Of a stretch of 64,000 nt of DNA, positions 1 to 10,174 are shown piece by piece (within the stretch, counting starts at the first letter, position 1; the number at the start of each line of letters is the position of its first letter). Position numbers and translations under genes: made by a program. The notes beneath the pieces were generated by a model that made no database searches, had not been told where the DNA came from, and worked only from the letters and a program-made list of their open reading frames with translations. Origin of the DNA: Microdochium bolleyi (Eukaryota; Ascomycota; Sordariomycetes; Xylariales; Microdochiaceae); assembly GCA_001566295.1 (NCBI GenBank), contig KQ964253.1, forward strand, positions 868,001 through 932,000, in the 5' to 3' direction.

Positions 1-446
1 CCATTGCGACTCGCTGCAGCAGATATAGCTCGTTATAGCACAAATCCATAGAGCTATGAAAATGTCCAGCCTTGCCGCCAAATGTAATTTTTACTCTAGT
101 CAGGGCTTGCACTAAAATGAAGATTATGAGGAACATCCTTCACTTTCATGGTGGCATGAGTGTGTGGCCGCTAAGCAAACAGATCTGAAGGGAGAGCGAG
201 GATTTACTGTAGATTGCGAATTAAGGAACGAGTTGCGAAGGTAACTGTTATCGAGAGACACCTGGACAACGGCACCGTGCATACATGAAATGGAGCAAAT
301 GGCGTACTCGATCGAGTCCTCTACATGTGTATCTGGAAAGATATGTGTGTGTATCATAAGGAAGAAAACGCCCCATTGACGAAAGGAAAAAAGCTACCTC
401 GATTCCACCCCCTAAGATTCCGCAACCGCTACTCACTACTTCATAC
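1..446. other. Gene-free window edge, 3' flank of VID27
   Basis: No reading frame here has coding character or recognisable similarity. The stretch lies downstream of the minus-strand VID27 gene and probably holds its 3' untranslated region and terminator. Confidence 0.5.
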
Positions 447-3007
447 TCAGTAGGGCGAATTAACCACCTCGTCCTTGCCGAGCTTGTACCGCCCGCTCTC
501 GGTTGTGCCGATGCGGCCGGAGCTGCGCCTTGGGGTGCTTAGCCGCTGGAAGTTGCCCGCGATGCTCTCGCGCGTGGGCCGCTTGAGGTTCTGCTTTCCG
601 ACCATGCTGACCTCGTTGGGCAGCGCAACAATGACGTTCTGGTCCGTGCCAAACTTGAAGTCGTCGGCCTTGACGTTCTCCGTGTAGCGCTTGATGACGT
701 ACGGCGCCTTGCCACCACGCAGCACCTTCTTCATGTTCCAGTCGACAATGTACGGACCCGTGGCCGTGATGATGGACGTCTCCTCGTTGGACTGGCCCGC
801 ATTGAAGCGCGCAGGGGTGAAGCTGATGGGCTTGCCAGTCTCGTAGGCAAACTGGGCGACATGCTCTGGCGTGAGAGCAAGACGACGGGGCTGCGGCTTC
901 GCGTCCGCGGGGAAGGACCGCTCGAAGCCGAGCTTGCCCTCATTCTTGCCGGTCTTCTGCAGGGCGTCGATGAGCAGCAGATATGTTCGGCATGTAGCCA
1001 AGACAAAGCGACCGTCGGCCGAGACGTCCAAGCCGATAATTGGCTCACCAAGCGCGGGAATATTGGTCTTGGCATTGATGCCGAGACGGTCAAAGAGCCT
1101 GATGTCCCCCTTGTTCGAGGCAACGGCAACGTATCCTTTCTCTGTCGTGGACATGGCAGAGAAGTCGTTCTTCGAGGCATACTGCTTGAGCTGTGAGTCT
1201 ACCAGCTTGTTTCCAGACTGTCGTGGATCGACGCGGAACAGAGAGTTGTGCGAGATACCGAGGAATGTCGGCTCGTGTGTCATCTGGGAGAACTTCTTGT
1301 CGGGAGCGAAGGTAACGACGGGGATGTCGTCGTGGACATTCCACTCGTCGACAACCTTGCCGTATTCCAGATCCATGCGGTATAGCTTGTTGGGATCTGC
1401 CTCGTTCTGGAGAATCATATTCCGATCCTCATTGTGCAGCATGACCTTCTTGGGGCTGAAGAGCTTGCCGCCTGGTGTCTCGACCTTGTTAATACTCGTG
1501 GCAAACTCGAGGTTGTTGCTGTTCGTGTGCTTGAAGACACCAATCTTGGAGCCTCTGACGACAAAAGAGCGATCGTACTTGTAGCCGACTGCAAGTTGTG
1601 AGTTGGTGTTGTTTGGATCTTTTGGCTGTGTCTCGACGTCGTCCTCCTCCTCGTCCGTATCGTAACGCTCACTTCTTTGCGCGTCGTCGTCATTCTCTTC
1701 CACATCGTATTCCTCCTCCTCCTCTTCTTCCTCAATCGGCGGTGCGTCCTCCATCTTGAGGTCCTCGAAGGCGTCAAGAATGTACTCACGCTCCTGCTCC
1801 TTGACCTTGGTCCACTTAATCTCGTTCAGCTGCTCCCACAAGGCTCGCATGAGACCCTCCTGGAACCTTTCAAGGGTCTTCTGGTCGCGGAAGCGCAGCA
1901 GCCACGAGTATGCAGACCCATCTTCCGTGAACTGGTTGAAGATGAACGAGAGGAACTCGAAGTTGAAAACGGGGTTGATGTCTGCAATGACAGGGATGCC
2001 CAGCCAGTCTCGGTCCTTACTCGCGATCTGCAGCCAGTACTGCCAGTTGCCCAAATCCGAGACCTGAGCAGTCACCGACGAGTCTTGCAACACGAACGCG
2101 CCTGAAGGGAAGTCGTAGAAGTGCAACTCTCCGAGCTCCATGCACAGGATCTCTTGTGGTTCGGGCTGCGCAGCAGATGTCTTGGGCGGGGCATGGTCTC
2201 GCGGCGCTATCACCTGTCTGTCATCCTCCGAGTCATCATCGGGCTTGTCAACCACTACAGCTGGCGGTGTGGCGGGTGCCTCACGCTTCGCACTTGTGTT
2301 TGCTTCGTTTCTCAGCTGAAACATGGCGTCGGTCGACTCGATGGTGCGCGCGATGGTCGGGCTGTGGAGCGGGCTGGCTTGCGGGATCGGGTCCTCGTGG
2401 TCAAAGACGAACTGTGCGAGGTCCTCCTCTGTCGCGGTGGAGTACACCTTACGGTACTTGCGTTCGTACTGGCACTGTCTGGCGATGCGCTCAAACGCCC
2501 CGACCTGCATCGACTGGACCGAGGGCTCGCAGACGAATTCGTATACGTCGCCGATGTCGCCGCTCAGATCCTTCCAGGCGAGCACTTTTTCTGAGCCGGG
2601 CCTACTTTCGACGCGGAAGTGCAGGGCCTCGTCGAGCAGGAATGTCTTCTCGTCGCGCTCGGCAGCGGCGAGAGCGTCGAGCGCGGCGTCTTCTCCCTCC
2701 TCCTCGGCGAGAAGCTCGGCTTCGCCTTCCTCGTAGACTCGTTGGACGACGAGCTGGTACTGGAAGTCCTGTGCGGTTCGGCGGATACGCGCGGTGGCGT
2801 CCTTGAAGATGAGCTCGGAGTAGCCCTTGGGGGAGAGCGGTCGGACGAGGTAGAGCTGGCCTTGTGGCAGCTCGATCATGGACTCTTGGTTGCCGCTGCC
2901 GCCGAAGAGCAGCTTGCCGACTGTGGATGTAAGGAGAAGATGTCAGTAGTTGCAAATCTGACCTCAGTCGCACATGACAGGGGCTTACCATTCTTGAGCA
3001 TGAACAT
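447..3007 (-). CDS. VID27: Vacuolar import and degradation protein 27 (Vid27)
   Basis: Two exons, complement(join(447..2920, 2989..3007)), give 830 aa. Exon 1 encodes only MFMLKN plus one base; a 68-nt intron (GTAAG...CAG, 2921-2988) follows. The family's N-terminus (MFMLKNVGKLLFG) then joins exactly onto the long exon, which decides the start. The N-terminal third is the PH-like Vid27 domain. A strongly acidic Glu/Asp linker sits near residues 400-435. The C-terminal half is the WD-type beta-propeller region typical of the family, with blades such as the stretch containing GYVAVASNKGDIRLFD. In yeast Vid27 is a cytoplasmic protein linked to vacuole import and degradation of fructose-1,6-bisphosphatase; its molecular role is poorly known. 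Length and domain order match other fungal homologues. No break was seen. Confidence 0.93.
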
Positions 3008-4114
3008 GTTTGCTCGTGGAGAGGCGGTACGCCTAAGTCGCGTACCGAGAGCTCAGACAGATTAGAAGTCAGGAGATGTGCGTCGGTAATGAGTGCGAAA
3101 AAGCTTGACTGGAAGTGAAGGTGTGCAAAGTTCGCGCCTGAGAGTTGACAGCCCCGAAGACTTTGACAGGAGGCGATCAAGGCAGCACCACCAAGCGAGG
3201 CAGACACAAGGCGGGAGCACGGAGTGGTGTGGTGGCACTTTAGAGTTGCGTCATAACGAGAGACTGGCTGTTTTGGCCCGTCATCTGGCACAAGGCTTTT
3301 TGTTTGGCCTGGATGGAGGGGCAACAACCGGCGCGGGGTCACCTGCCACCGAAAACGCCAAGCCTCAGCTACCTACCTAGGTACCGTAGGGTACTTTAGG
3401 CACACTAGTTGGCGGCCCCACTGCAGGCACATGCCATCATCTCATCTCGGGTGGGTCGGTGAAGTGAGCATCGTGCACTTCACCATGTGTACTTGGAGTC
3501 AGCATCAAGAGTTTTTCTCCTGTTCTCAGACAAGATTCCTCACTTCCTGAGCTGGGAAAACCACGAGGCATCTTTGCATCATTTTCTCACTTCAGTAGCG
3601 TAACATAACAACCAGTCCCATCTCATCAGCGTTGAACCGTTAGTTACTTTGTAAGCTATCACTCACGCTATCCGTACATTTCTCTCGCCGCAGCCTTTTG
3701 TTGAATCCCATAGTTCTCTCTTGCAGCCTACACACCCAATCCATTGTCAAGGCTGGCATTATCAGTGCCACTCGAGGTGCTCCAAACAGATCAGATCATT
3801 ACCGTATCACATTGGAATTCGAACATACTCACACGGGGCAGCGCATTTTCCCAGGTGTAAAACACTGGGTGTTGCCTTTCGGGTACGCCAGATCACCGCC
3901 ACCGGCGTTCAACAACTAGTACGCCCTCTGGTACACTGTGTAAATCAGGTGAGGCGATGATCACTTCTTTTTATTCTTCGCGTCAAGAGATTCAAGCGCT
4001 TCACATTTGTATTGACCACAGACACTTGCTTTCAGAGTGTGCACGCGTTCATAGAATCATGACCTGTCTTGGAGCTGGTAAATATACCACTGCAAGACCA
4101 AACATCAGCATTTC
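3008..4114. other. Intergenic, 5' side of VID27
   Basis: This holds the VID27 promoter and the 3' flank of the SDR gene, both on the minus strand. Small open frames on both strands lack coding character. A short palindromic CCTAGGTA-type motif lies at 3369-3395. Confidence 0.5.
3369..3395. repeat. CTACCTACCTAGGTACC palindromic low-complexity motif
   Basis: The sequence alternates CTACC and its complement GGTA(C/G) around a CCTAGG centre. Similar CCTAGGTA-type stretches are common in intergenic DNA of Sordariomycetes. The function is unknown and it may be a simple-sequence relic. Confidence 0.4.
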
Positions 4115-4924
4115 TCACTTCTTCCCCCATCCCTTCGCAGCATCCTCATACATTCCGCCAAACGCGCCCTCCCACTTCTCAATCGACTTGAGCGCCATTC
4201 CCGCGCCGACCGTCGTCTTGCCCCCCTCTAGACCCTGCGTGACATCCTTCATGAACTCCGCCATCGTCAGCGCCATGTTGTTGTTCTTCTTCTTGTTGTC
4301 GTCCGGGTCCTCCCGCTCGCGGTGCAGATCCGACTCCACCATCGGCGGCACGATCTCGACCACCCGCACGTGCTCCAGCCCGCCGCCTTGCTTGCCCAGC
4401 TGCGTGCGCAGGTTCAGCGACCAGAAGTGCACCCACGCCTTGGTCCCGTTATACACGGGGTTGATGATGCTAAAGGGCACGAACCCCAGCCCGCTGCTGA
4501 CGTTCATGATGGTACATGGCTGCGGCTGCCCACCTTGCTTGCCCCGGAAGTGCGGCAGGAAGTGCAGCGCGAGGTGCATCGGGCCCCGGATGTTGACGTC
4601 GATCTCCTTGTCCGCCTTCTCCAGGAACGTCTCGGCATCATCCTTGGTCGCGTCCAGAGGGCGCTGGATCCCCGCGTTGTTCACGAGACAGTCGATCTCC
4701 GGGTGCTCTCTCGTGACGCGCGCCACGAACTCCGGGATGGCGGCAGTGTTGCCGGTGTCGAGGACGTAGTACGCCGCCGCGCCTATCTCCTTCGCCGTGG
4801 ACTGCAGATTGGACTCGGTGCGGCCCACGAGGATGACCTTGACAGACTTGCTGATGAAGTACTCGGACAGAGCGCGGCCGATGCCGCCGCCGCCGCCGGT
4901 GACGAGGGCGCACTTGAAGTCCAT
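4115..4924 (-). CDS. Short-chain dehydrogenase/reductase (DltE-like SDR)
   Basis: A single-exon gene of 269 aa. It is a classical Rossmann SDR. The cofactor loop TGGGGGIG is at residues 9-16 and NNAG at 82-85. The catalytic serine is probably Ser143 or Ser144, and the YxxxK pair is Tyr158/Lys162 (YNGTK). Arg35 in the sequence VGRTES after beta-strand 2 favours NADP(H). The C-terminal half carries the pattern VVEIVPPMVESDLH seen in the DltE-like branch. The substrate cannot be told from sequence. The start at 4924 is the first ATG and is followed at once by the first beta strand. A 278-aa paralogue with the same architecture lies at 20349-21185. A Lys/Asn-rich loop (residues 207-217) is unusual but is probably surface exposed. 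Confidence 0.85.
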   Translation of the reverse strand: MDFKCALVTGGGGGIGRALSEYFISKSVKVILVGRTESNLQSTAKEIGAAAYYVLDTGNTAAIPEFVARVTREHPEIDCLVNNAGIQRPLDATKDDAETFLEKADKEIDVNIRGPMHLALHFLPHFRGKQGGQPQPCTIMNVSSGLGFVPFSIINPVYNGTKAWVHFWSLNLRTQLGKQGGGLEHVRVVEIVPPMVESDLHREREDPDDNKKKNNNMALTMAEFMKDVTQGLEGGKTTVGAGMALKSIEKWEGAFGGMYEDAAKGWGKK

Positions 4925-6207
4925 GGTGGTGGTGGTGCTATTATAATATTCTACTGCGGCCCCTGGTTGTTCTTCGCCGTGACGCTTCCTGTGCTTTCAC
5001 TGCTCGTGGGCGGTGCTGGTCCTGGTGTTGTCAACGACGACGACGATGCTGCCGAGGTCTGCGGTGCTGCTTCTGCTTCTGATGCTGCTGCTACTACTGC
5101 TGCTGTTGCCTTGGAGGGACTCAGTCCGCTCTCCTGTTCAAAAGGCAGGTGTCTGATCATTGACGCCTTGGTGTGTGCATCTGAGACGGTGACTGGGAGG
5201 CGACAGCCGCGCTCGGCCATGACTAGTATATATATGATAAGAGTATAGCGCGGGAGTTTTCACAGCTGTGCAATCTGTCATCGATCGCCCCCCAAAAAGG
5301 GTTTGAAATCGTAGTTGACGTCTTTGACAGTGTCGTTTCCGGAGCCTGCGGCGGGGGGGAGGACGTCTGGGATGACAAGATGATGATATCACCGGTTCCT
5401 GTCCGGGTGGTGCGGCGGGTGCGTTGTTTAAAGGCAGAGTAACTCTCTGCTCCTCTCGATTTCTGGGCCGTGCGGGAGGGCTCCGCACAAGAACAAGGGG
5501 ACGATACCAACAGCTAAATAAATGTGGACAATACGCTCATTCTTTTCAAGACCTGGAGAGAAGAAATTCAAGGACCGGCTTGGCTTACTTTAAATACGCC
5601 AGAAGACGGCAGTGCAATGTCTCGGCATCTCGGGGGTGTCCCCCCTTGGCATCCTGCCGCAGCACTGTCTTTTGTCTCTGCGTCCCGACGTCATCGTCAT
5701 CGTCCACCTCCACCACCAGCCGCGCGTCTGCCGCACGAGCTTCCGCTCTGGCCAGCCTCGCCCAGCGCCGTGCAGTCTCCCCCAGAAAACCCACTCAACC
5801 CACCGAATCCACCAGCGCTACCTCGGCCCTGGAGCGCGCCAGCCAATCACCCTAGGCTGGGGTTCCCGAAAAGGGATACTGCGCTTTCTGCAAAGCGACT
5901 GTTTCGCTCCTCCACTCTCTCTGAATCGAAGCAACATTGGCGGAACATGAGATGTCCATGCGAAGCTCAGCGGGCCAGTTTGCCTAAGTACCCTGATTCT
6001 CACTGCGGAAGAGTCTCCAATAAGTATCTATTATATTGCACGCCCGTGACTGTTGTGCAACCCCAATTACTGTCATGTCCTATAATTCGCAAAACGACCA
6101 AGCCCAGATGGAAGATGCTCCGTGCTTCCGAATTCAAATATCCCACACATCCAACCATTTTTGTCATCCATAGTCATCGTCATGGTCGTTGTCATATCTA
6201 TCTATCG
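4925..6207. other. Intergenic, upstream of the SDR gene
   Basis: This holds the SDR promoter and the 3' flank of the histidine kinase. An ATG-initiated 89-codon frame (4951-5220, minus) ends 26 nt before the SDR start. It is rich in Ala/Ser/Thr and looks more like leader sequence or an upstream ORF than a gene. A run TATATATA lies at about 5227. The GC-rich frames in 5600-5870 show no recognisable protein. Confidence 0.45.
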
Positions 6208-9200
6208 TCACACCTGGAAATCAGGAAAATACTGCGCCAGCCCCATGTCAAGCGTCTTGATCCCCACGGGTTTCACGTAGTACTCGTCCGCCCCGGCTTC
6301 GTCGGCGTCCTTTTTATCGCACAGGTTGTCCTGGCCCGTCAGGATGAACAGAACGCTCTCGGGCCACTGCTTCTCCTTCTCGAGCTGTCGCATCTGGCGT
6401 GCCGCCTCGATGCCGTCGCACTCGGGCATCTGGTAGTCCATCATGACCACCGAGATCCTCGCCTCTTCATCCCCGTCCTGTGCCTGGCGCGCCTGGAAGA
6501 GCTGCACGGCTTCGCGGCCGTGGGTTGCAGACAGGAAAGGAATACCGCGCTTCTTGCAGTACATCTGTAGGATCCGCAGGTTGACCATGTTGTCGTCGAC
6601 GAGCAGCGCAATGGGTCTCTTCGTACTCGGCGGAGTGGGAAGCCTCGAGTTATTCGTCGTCGCTTCGATACCTGGTCTGGGCCGCAGGGCTAGTTGTGAT
6701 GAGTCATGGCTGCCATCTGAATCCTTCTTCTTATTAGATTCCCGGCAGACGACTTCGGGGATCGCCGACCTCTGCGTGCGGAGGGGCTGCTGCGATGGCG
6801 ATGGAGGCCGGTTTTCGCTGATCACGTGCAAATATCCAGCGCTACCGGGTCCGTTGGCTTCGCGGAGTGCGAGATGTGCTCGCCAGCGCTGGTCGGCCTG
6901 CTGCACCGTGCTTATCAGTGTAGATGTCGTGACGGGGCCGACAACTTGCAACACATTCGAAGCTTGCCCTGCGCGATTTTCAGGCGTGAGTATGTTGGGC
7001 AGGAAGCACACTACGACTGAACTCGCGGAGATATGCGATGGTACGACGACGAGGTCTTCGGCATCATTCTCGGCTTCGAGGATTACAACGGCATCCTCGT
7101 CATCGCTGGCCACGGTGAAGCCATGGTGGAGGAGAAATTCACCAAAGGTCTGAGCAGGCGACGACTCAGACCAGTTTGAGCCTGCGTGGCGGAAGCGTCG
7201 TGGTAGTGAGGTAACGCTCGCAAGCCAAGAGTCGACGGGTGTCAAATGACACGCAAATGACACTGCCTGGAATTCTAGGCGGAAGTGCGACCCCCGGCCC
7301 GGCGTTGATGCCACAAGTTGAACGTCTCCACCGAGAAGACCGGCAAACTTGGATGACAGGGTGAGGCCCAAGCCGGCACCAACGCCATAGGTATCGCCCT
7401 TTTCGAATGCGCCAAAGATCCGAGACTGGTCGGCGAGCTTAAGCCCGGACCCTGTGTCTTGGACTTCGACAATGAGCTTCCGCTGATCGGCACAAGTCGA
7501 GACCGTGATGATGATGCCACCCGAGGTAGTGTTCTGTAGCGCGTTCAAGACCACAGGTATGACTGCCTCTTTGCATAAATCAATGTCTATGATGATGCCA
7601 TCATAGCTTTCTGGCAGAATGCTTCGGATCACCAGGAAGACATTATCGTTTTTAGCCTCTAGTGCTTGTTTGGCCGCACCTGCGAGAAGTTGGTTCTCGA
7701 ATTCAATGGTGTCCATCAGAGTCTCAGCCCTTTCCGAGTCCGAAATCTCCGTCCACCTGTTCCAGGTGATTATGCTGTTGACCATAGAGATCAGACTTTG
7801 GCTGGCACTCTTGATAATGTCGAGGTGGGTCTGAGCTATGGTAGTTTTCGCAATGCCTGTATGCGAATTCGCTCCGACAGGAGGGAAAGATGTGTCCATG
7901 CGGTCTGCGTTTCTGAGCTTGTATTCTTCTTGCAAGAGGTCCACGGAGCCAAGAATGCCGTGCATGGGAGTCCTCAGTGAATGCGTGATGCTTCGAAGGA
8001 ACTGATCTCGCGCATTCTTCGCATCGAGGAGCAAACGCTGTTGCCAATCTCGGCTAAGTATATCGGCACACGCCAGCACAAACCACGAATCTATATCATC
8101 GAAGACAAGGTTGAACTCTTTGGAACGGACGACCAGGGCCATTATTCCGCCATCAATCTGGCAGGGGGCGGCAATGATGCGGACGACACGGTGGCTGGGG
8201 AAAACCTCATGGTTGTGATGGTCGATTACGCTCTGTATGTATTCCGAATCTTCCCAGAGGTTATCTTCGAAGTCCCGCAAAAGTACGGCTCTCCGCCCTT
8301 CGACCTCGATCTCGCCGTAGCGAAGTGGCTGCAAAGAGACCGTTGCATGCGGGTATATGGATCTCACGATAGCGAGGCAGACGTCCTGCAAGGACCTTGC
8401 GGTCGCTTGGCCTGTGAGGTGACCCAGCAGATCGGTCATCCGGCGTCGTTGTTGCTGACGCCTTGTCCTTGCGCTGTGAACAATGTCGGCGACGCACCAG
8501 TCGGCAAGACGGGCCAGGGACGCCCGCTGCGCAGCTACCAGAGGTTCTTGCCTGTCTTTGGCAGCTACACAAAGGGAGCCGAACATGAGGGACTCGCCCG
8601 AGTCGGTCCGGAAATGTAGCGGCGTGGCGGCATACGCCCTCGTGCCATCATGCTGGGCAGTCGGGGAATGTGCGAACCTCCAGTCCTCGAGCATGTCAGG
8701 GACGAGTAAGACGGACTACCACATGTCAGTGTCTGCTCGAACGACGCCGTTGATGAACAATTGCACAGTCTTACATCTGGAGCTTGGTTGACGATGTGTG
8801 CGCAAGGTGTCTCACGACGGGGCATGACTGCCGGCAGGATGCCCTGGCTTGCGATGCGCGTGAAGGTGTTCATGTCAACCAGACCGACAAGGGCTATGTC
8901 CCACCCGGCGGTATGGGCTGCGAGCTGTGTCTTCTCGGCGAGCCTGGCGATGAGTTCGGCATTGTTGAGGATGTCGAAAGTGTAGTACCAAAACATGGTG
9001 AGCCGGTGGCGCTCATTGCGCGCCAGGGACGGGACCAGGTATCGGTCTGTAGGGTCTGACCCAGCGGCGGCCGGAGCATCATGGGGATTGTCGGCCAAGC
9101 AGAGGGCAATCTGGCCGTCTGGCGACCACGGCGAGAGAGGCGAGAGCGTGTGCCCGCAGGCCGCCGAGCATCGGCCGGCAGATTCGAGCGCACACAGAGC

Positions 9201-9284
9201 GGCGCCTTGTGCCTTCTTGTGCGGGATATGCTGGTCCGCCCTGGGAAAGAACGAGGGCAGGCCCAGGCTTGGGGCGTCGTCCAT
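6208..9284 (-). CDS. Hybrid histidine kinase (GAF-HisKA-HATPase-receiver)
   Basis: Two exons, complement(join(6208..8715, 8776-1..9284)) with the donor at 8774, meaning exon 1 is 8775..9284 and the 59-nt intron is 8716-8774 in phase 0. The product is about 1005 aa. The N-terminal part contains a GAF-like sensor region split by the intron. The phosphoacceptor H-box SITHSLRTPMHG puts the histidine near residue 415. The HATPase N-box is around EAVIPVVLNALQNT, followed by the G1 box DTGSGL and the G2 segment GAGLGL. A receiver domain ends the protein: acidic pair VDDN, phospho-Asp in MMDYQMP near residue 930, and lysine in YYVKPVG. It would run a His-Asp phosphorelay towards an Hpt/Skn7/Ssk1-type pathway in the cytosol. 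No transmembrane segment is visible, so the sensor is cytosolic. The exact N-terminus is uncertain: an in-frame TGA lies just upstream, but a further 5' exon is possible. Confidence 0.88.
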
Positions 9285-10174
9285 TGGGAGAGCTCACTCG
9301 GCGTTCTCACCAAGCTGCTACTCCTGCTGCAGCGACATGGGAAGACACAGGTAGTGATGTTGTCGATCAATTAAGTAAATGGAGGTGGCAAAGTCGAGGT
9401 TGACGGCGGCCAACGGCCCAGTCTGGGCCTAAGCTCTAGACTGTCTGGAGGTGCGGAACCGGCCGCGCTAAGCGTGCAGGCGGCACGAGACTTTCGAGAC
9501 GCAGCAACGTGATTTAGACTTTGACGAACCCGACCACTTTTATTGTGGGGCGGAAGAGGCGGAAGTACCGAAAGACATAAAAGCGCCGTGTCAGACTACA
9601 CACAAAGCTCTACAATACATGGTCACATTGGGCGCCTTCTCTACTGGTCGTGATGTGTCACTCTCTGGCAGAGTGTTGCTTGATTTGTGAACAGGGCCTT
9701 CTATATGTCATTCTCTCTTTGTTTGCTTGCTGCTGGCAACAAGGGATGAAATAAACTGTGCGTGGTAACATCATGATTTGTTCTGCCTTTTCCTCCTCCT
9801 CTGCTCTCCTCGGCCACCACCAGATTCTTCGAGAAGCAGACAGGGATGCAATGCTTACAAACAAGGCCACAGCCGCGCCAACTTTCGAATGCCAAAAAGA
9901 ACAAATAAACACGAGCGTCATTAAGTTTGGATGGCGAAGAGAAAGGGATGAAAACATGCGGAATGATATTGAAAGTCGACTGTTGCAATTCGCCAAGACC
10001 TAGGAGAAAAAACTGATTCGTGTCGAACAAATGAAAGGGTATTTTCGTTCTAAGCAAGACTTGATTTTCGGGAATGACTCGCAGGGACTGGGACCAAATG
10101 CGCTCTTCGAAACCGGCATCGAGTCCATAAACGTAAAGACGTGACGACGATGCTCTGAATGCTGGAGATTGTCA
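9285..10174. other. Intergenic between histidine kinase and MSS4
   Basis: This holds the histidine kinase promoter and the MSS4 3' flank. No frame with coding character was seen. A further 5' exon of the kinase could lie in the first 100 bases. Confidence 0.45.

Noticed and set aside
4951..5220. 89-codon ATG frame just upstream of the SDR gene
   Set aside because: Ala/Ser/Thr-rich composition, 26 nt before the SDR start and without a recognisable domain. More likely leader or an upstream ORF than a gene.
4322..5248. 308-codon plus-strand open frame
   Set aside because: It lies opposite the SDR gene and has an Arg/His/Pro/Leu-rich composition typical of an antisense shadow in GC-rich coding DNA.
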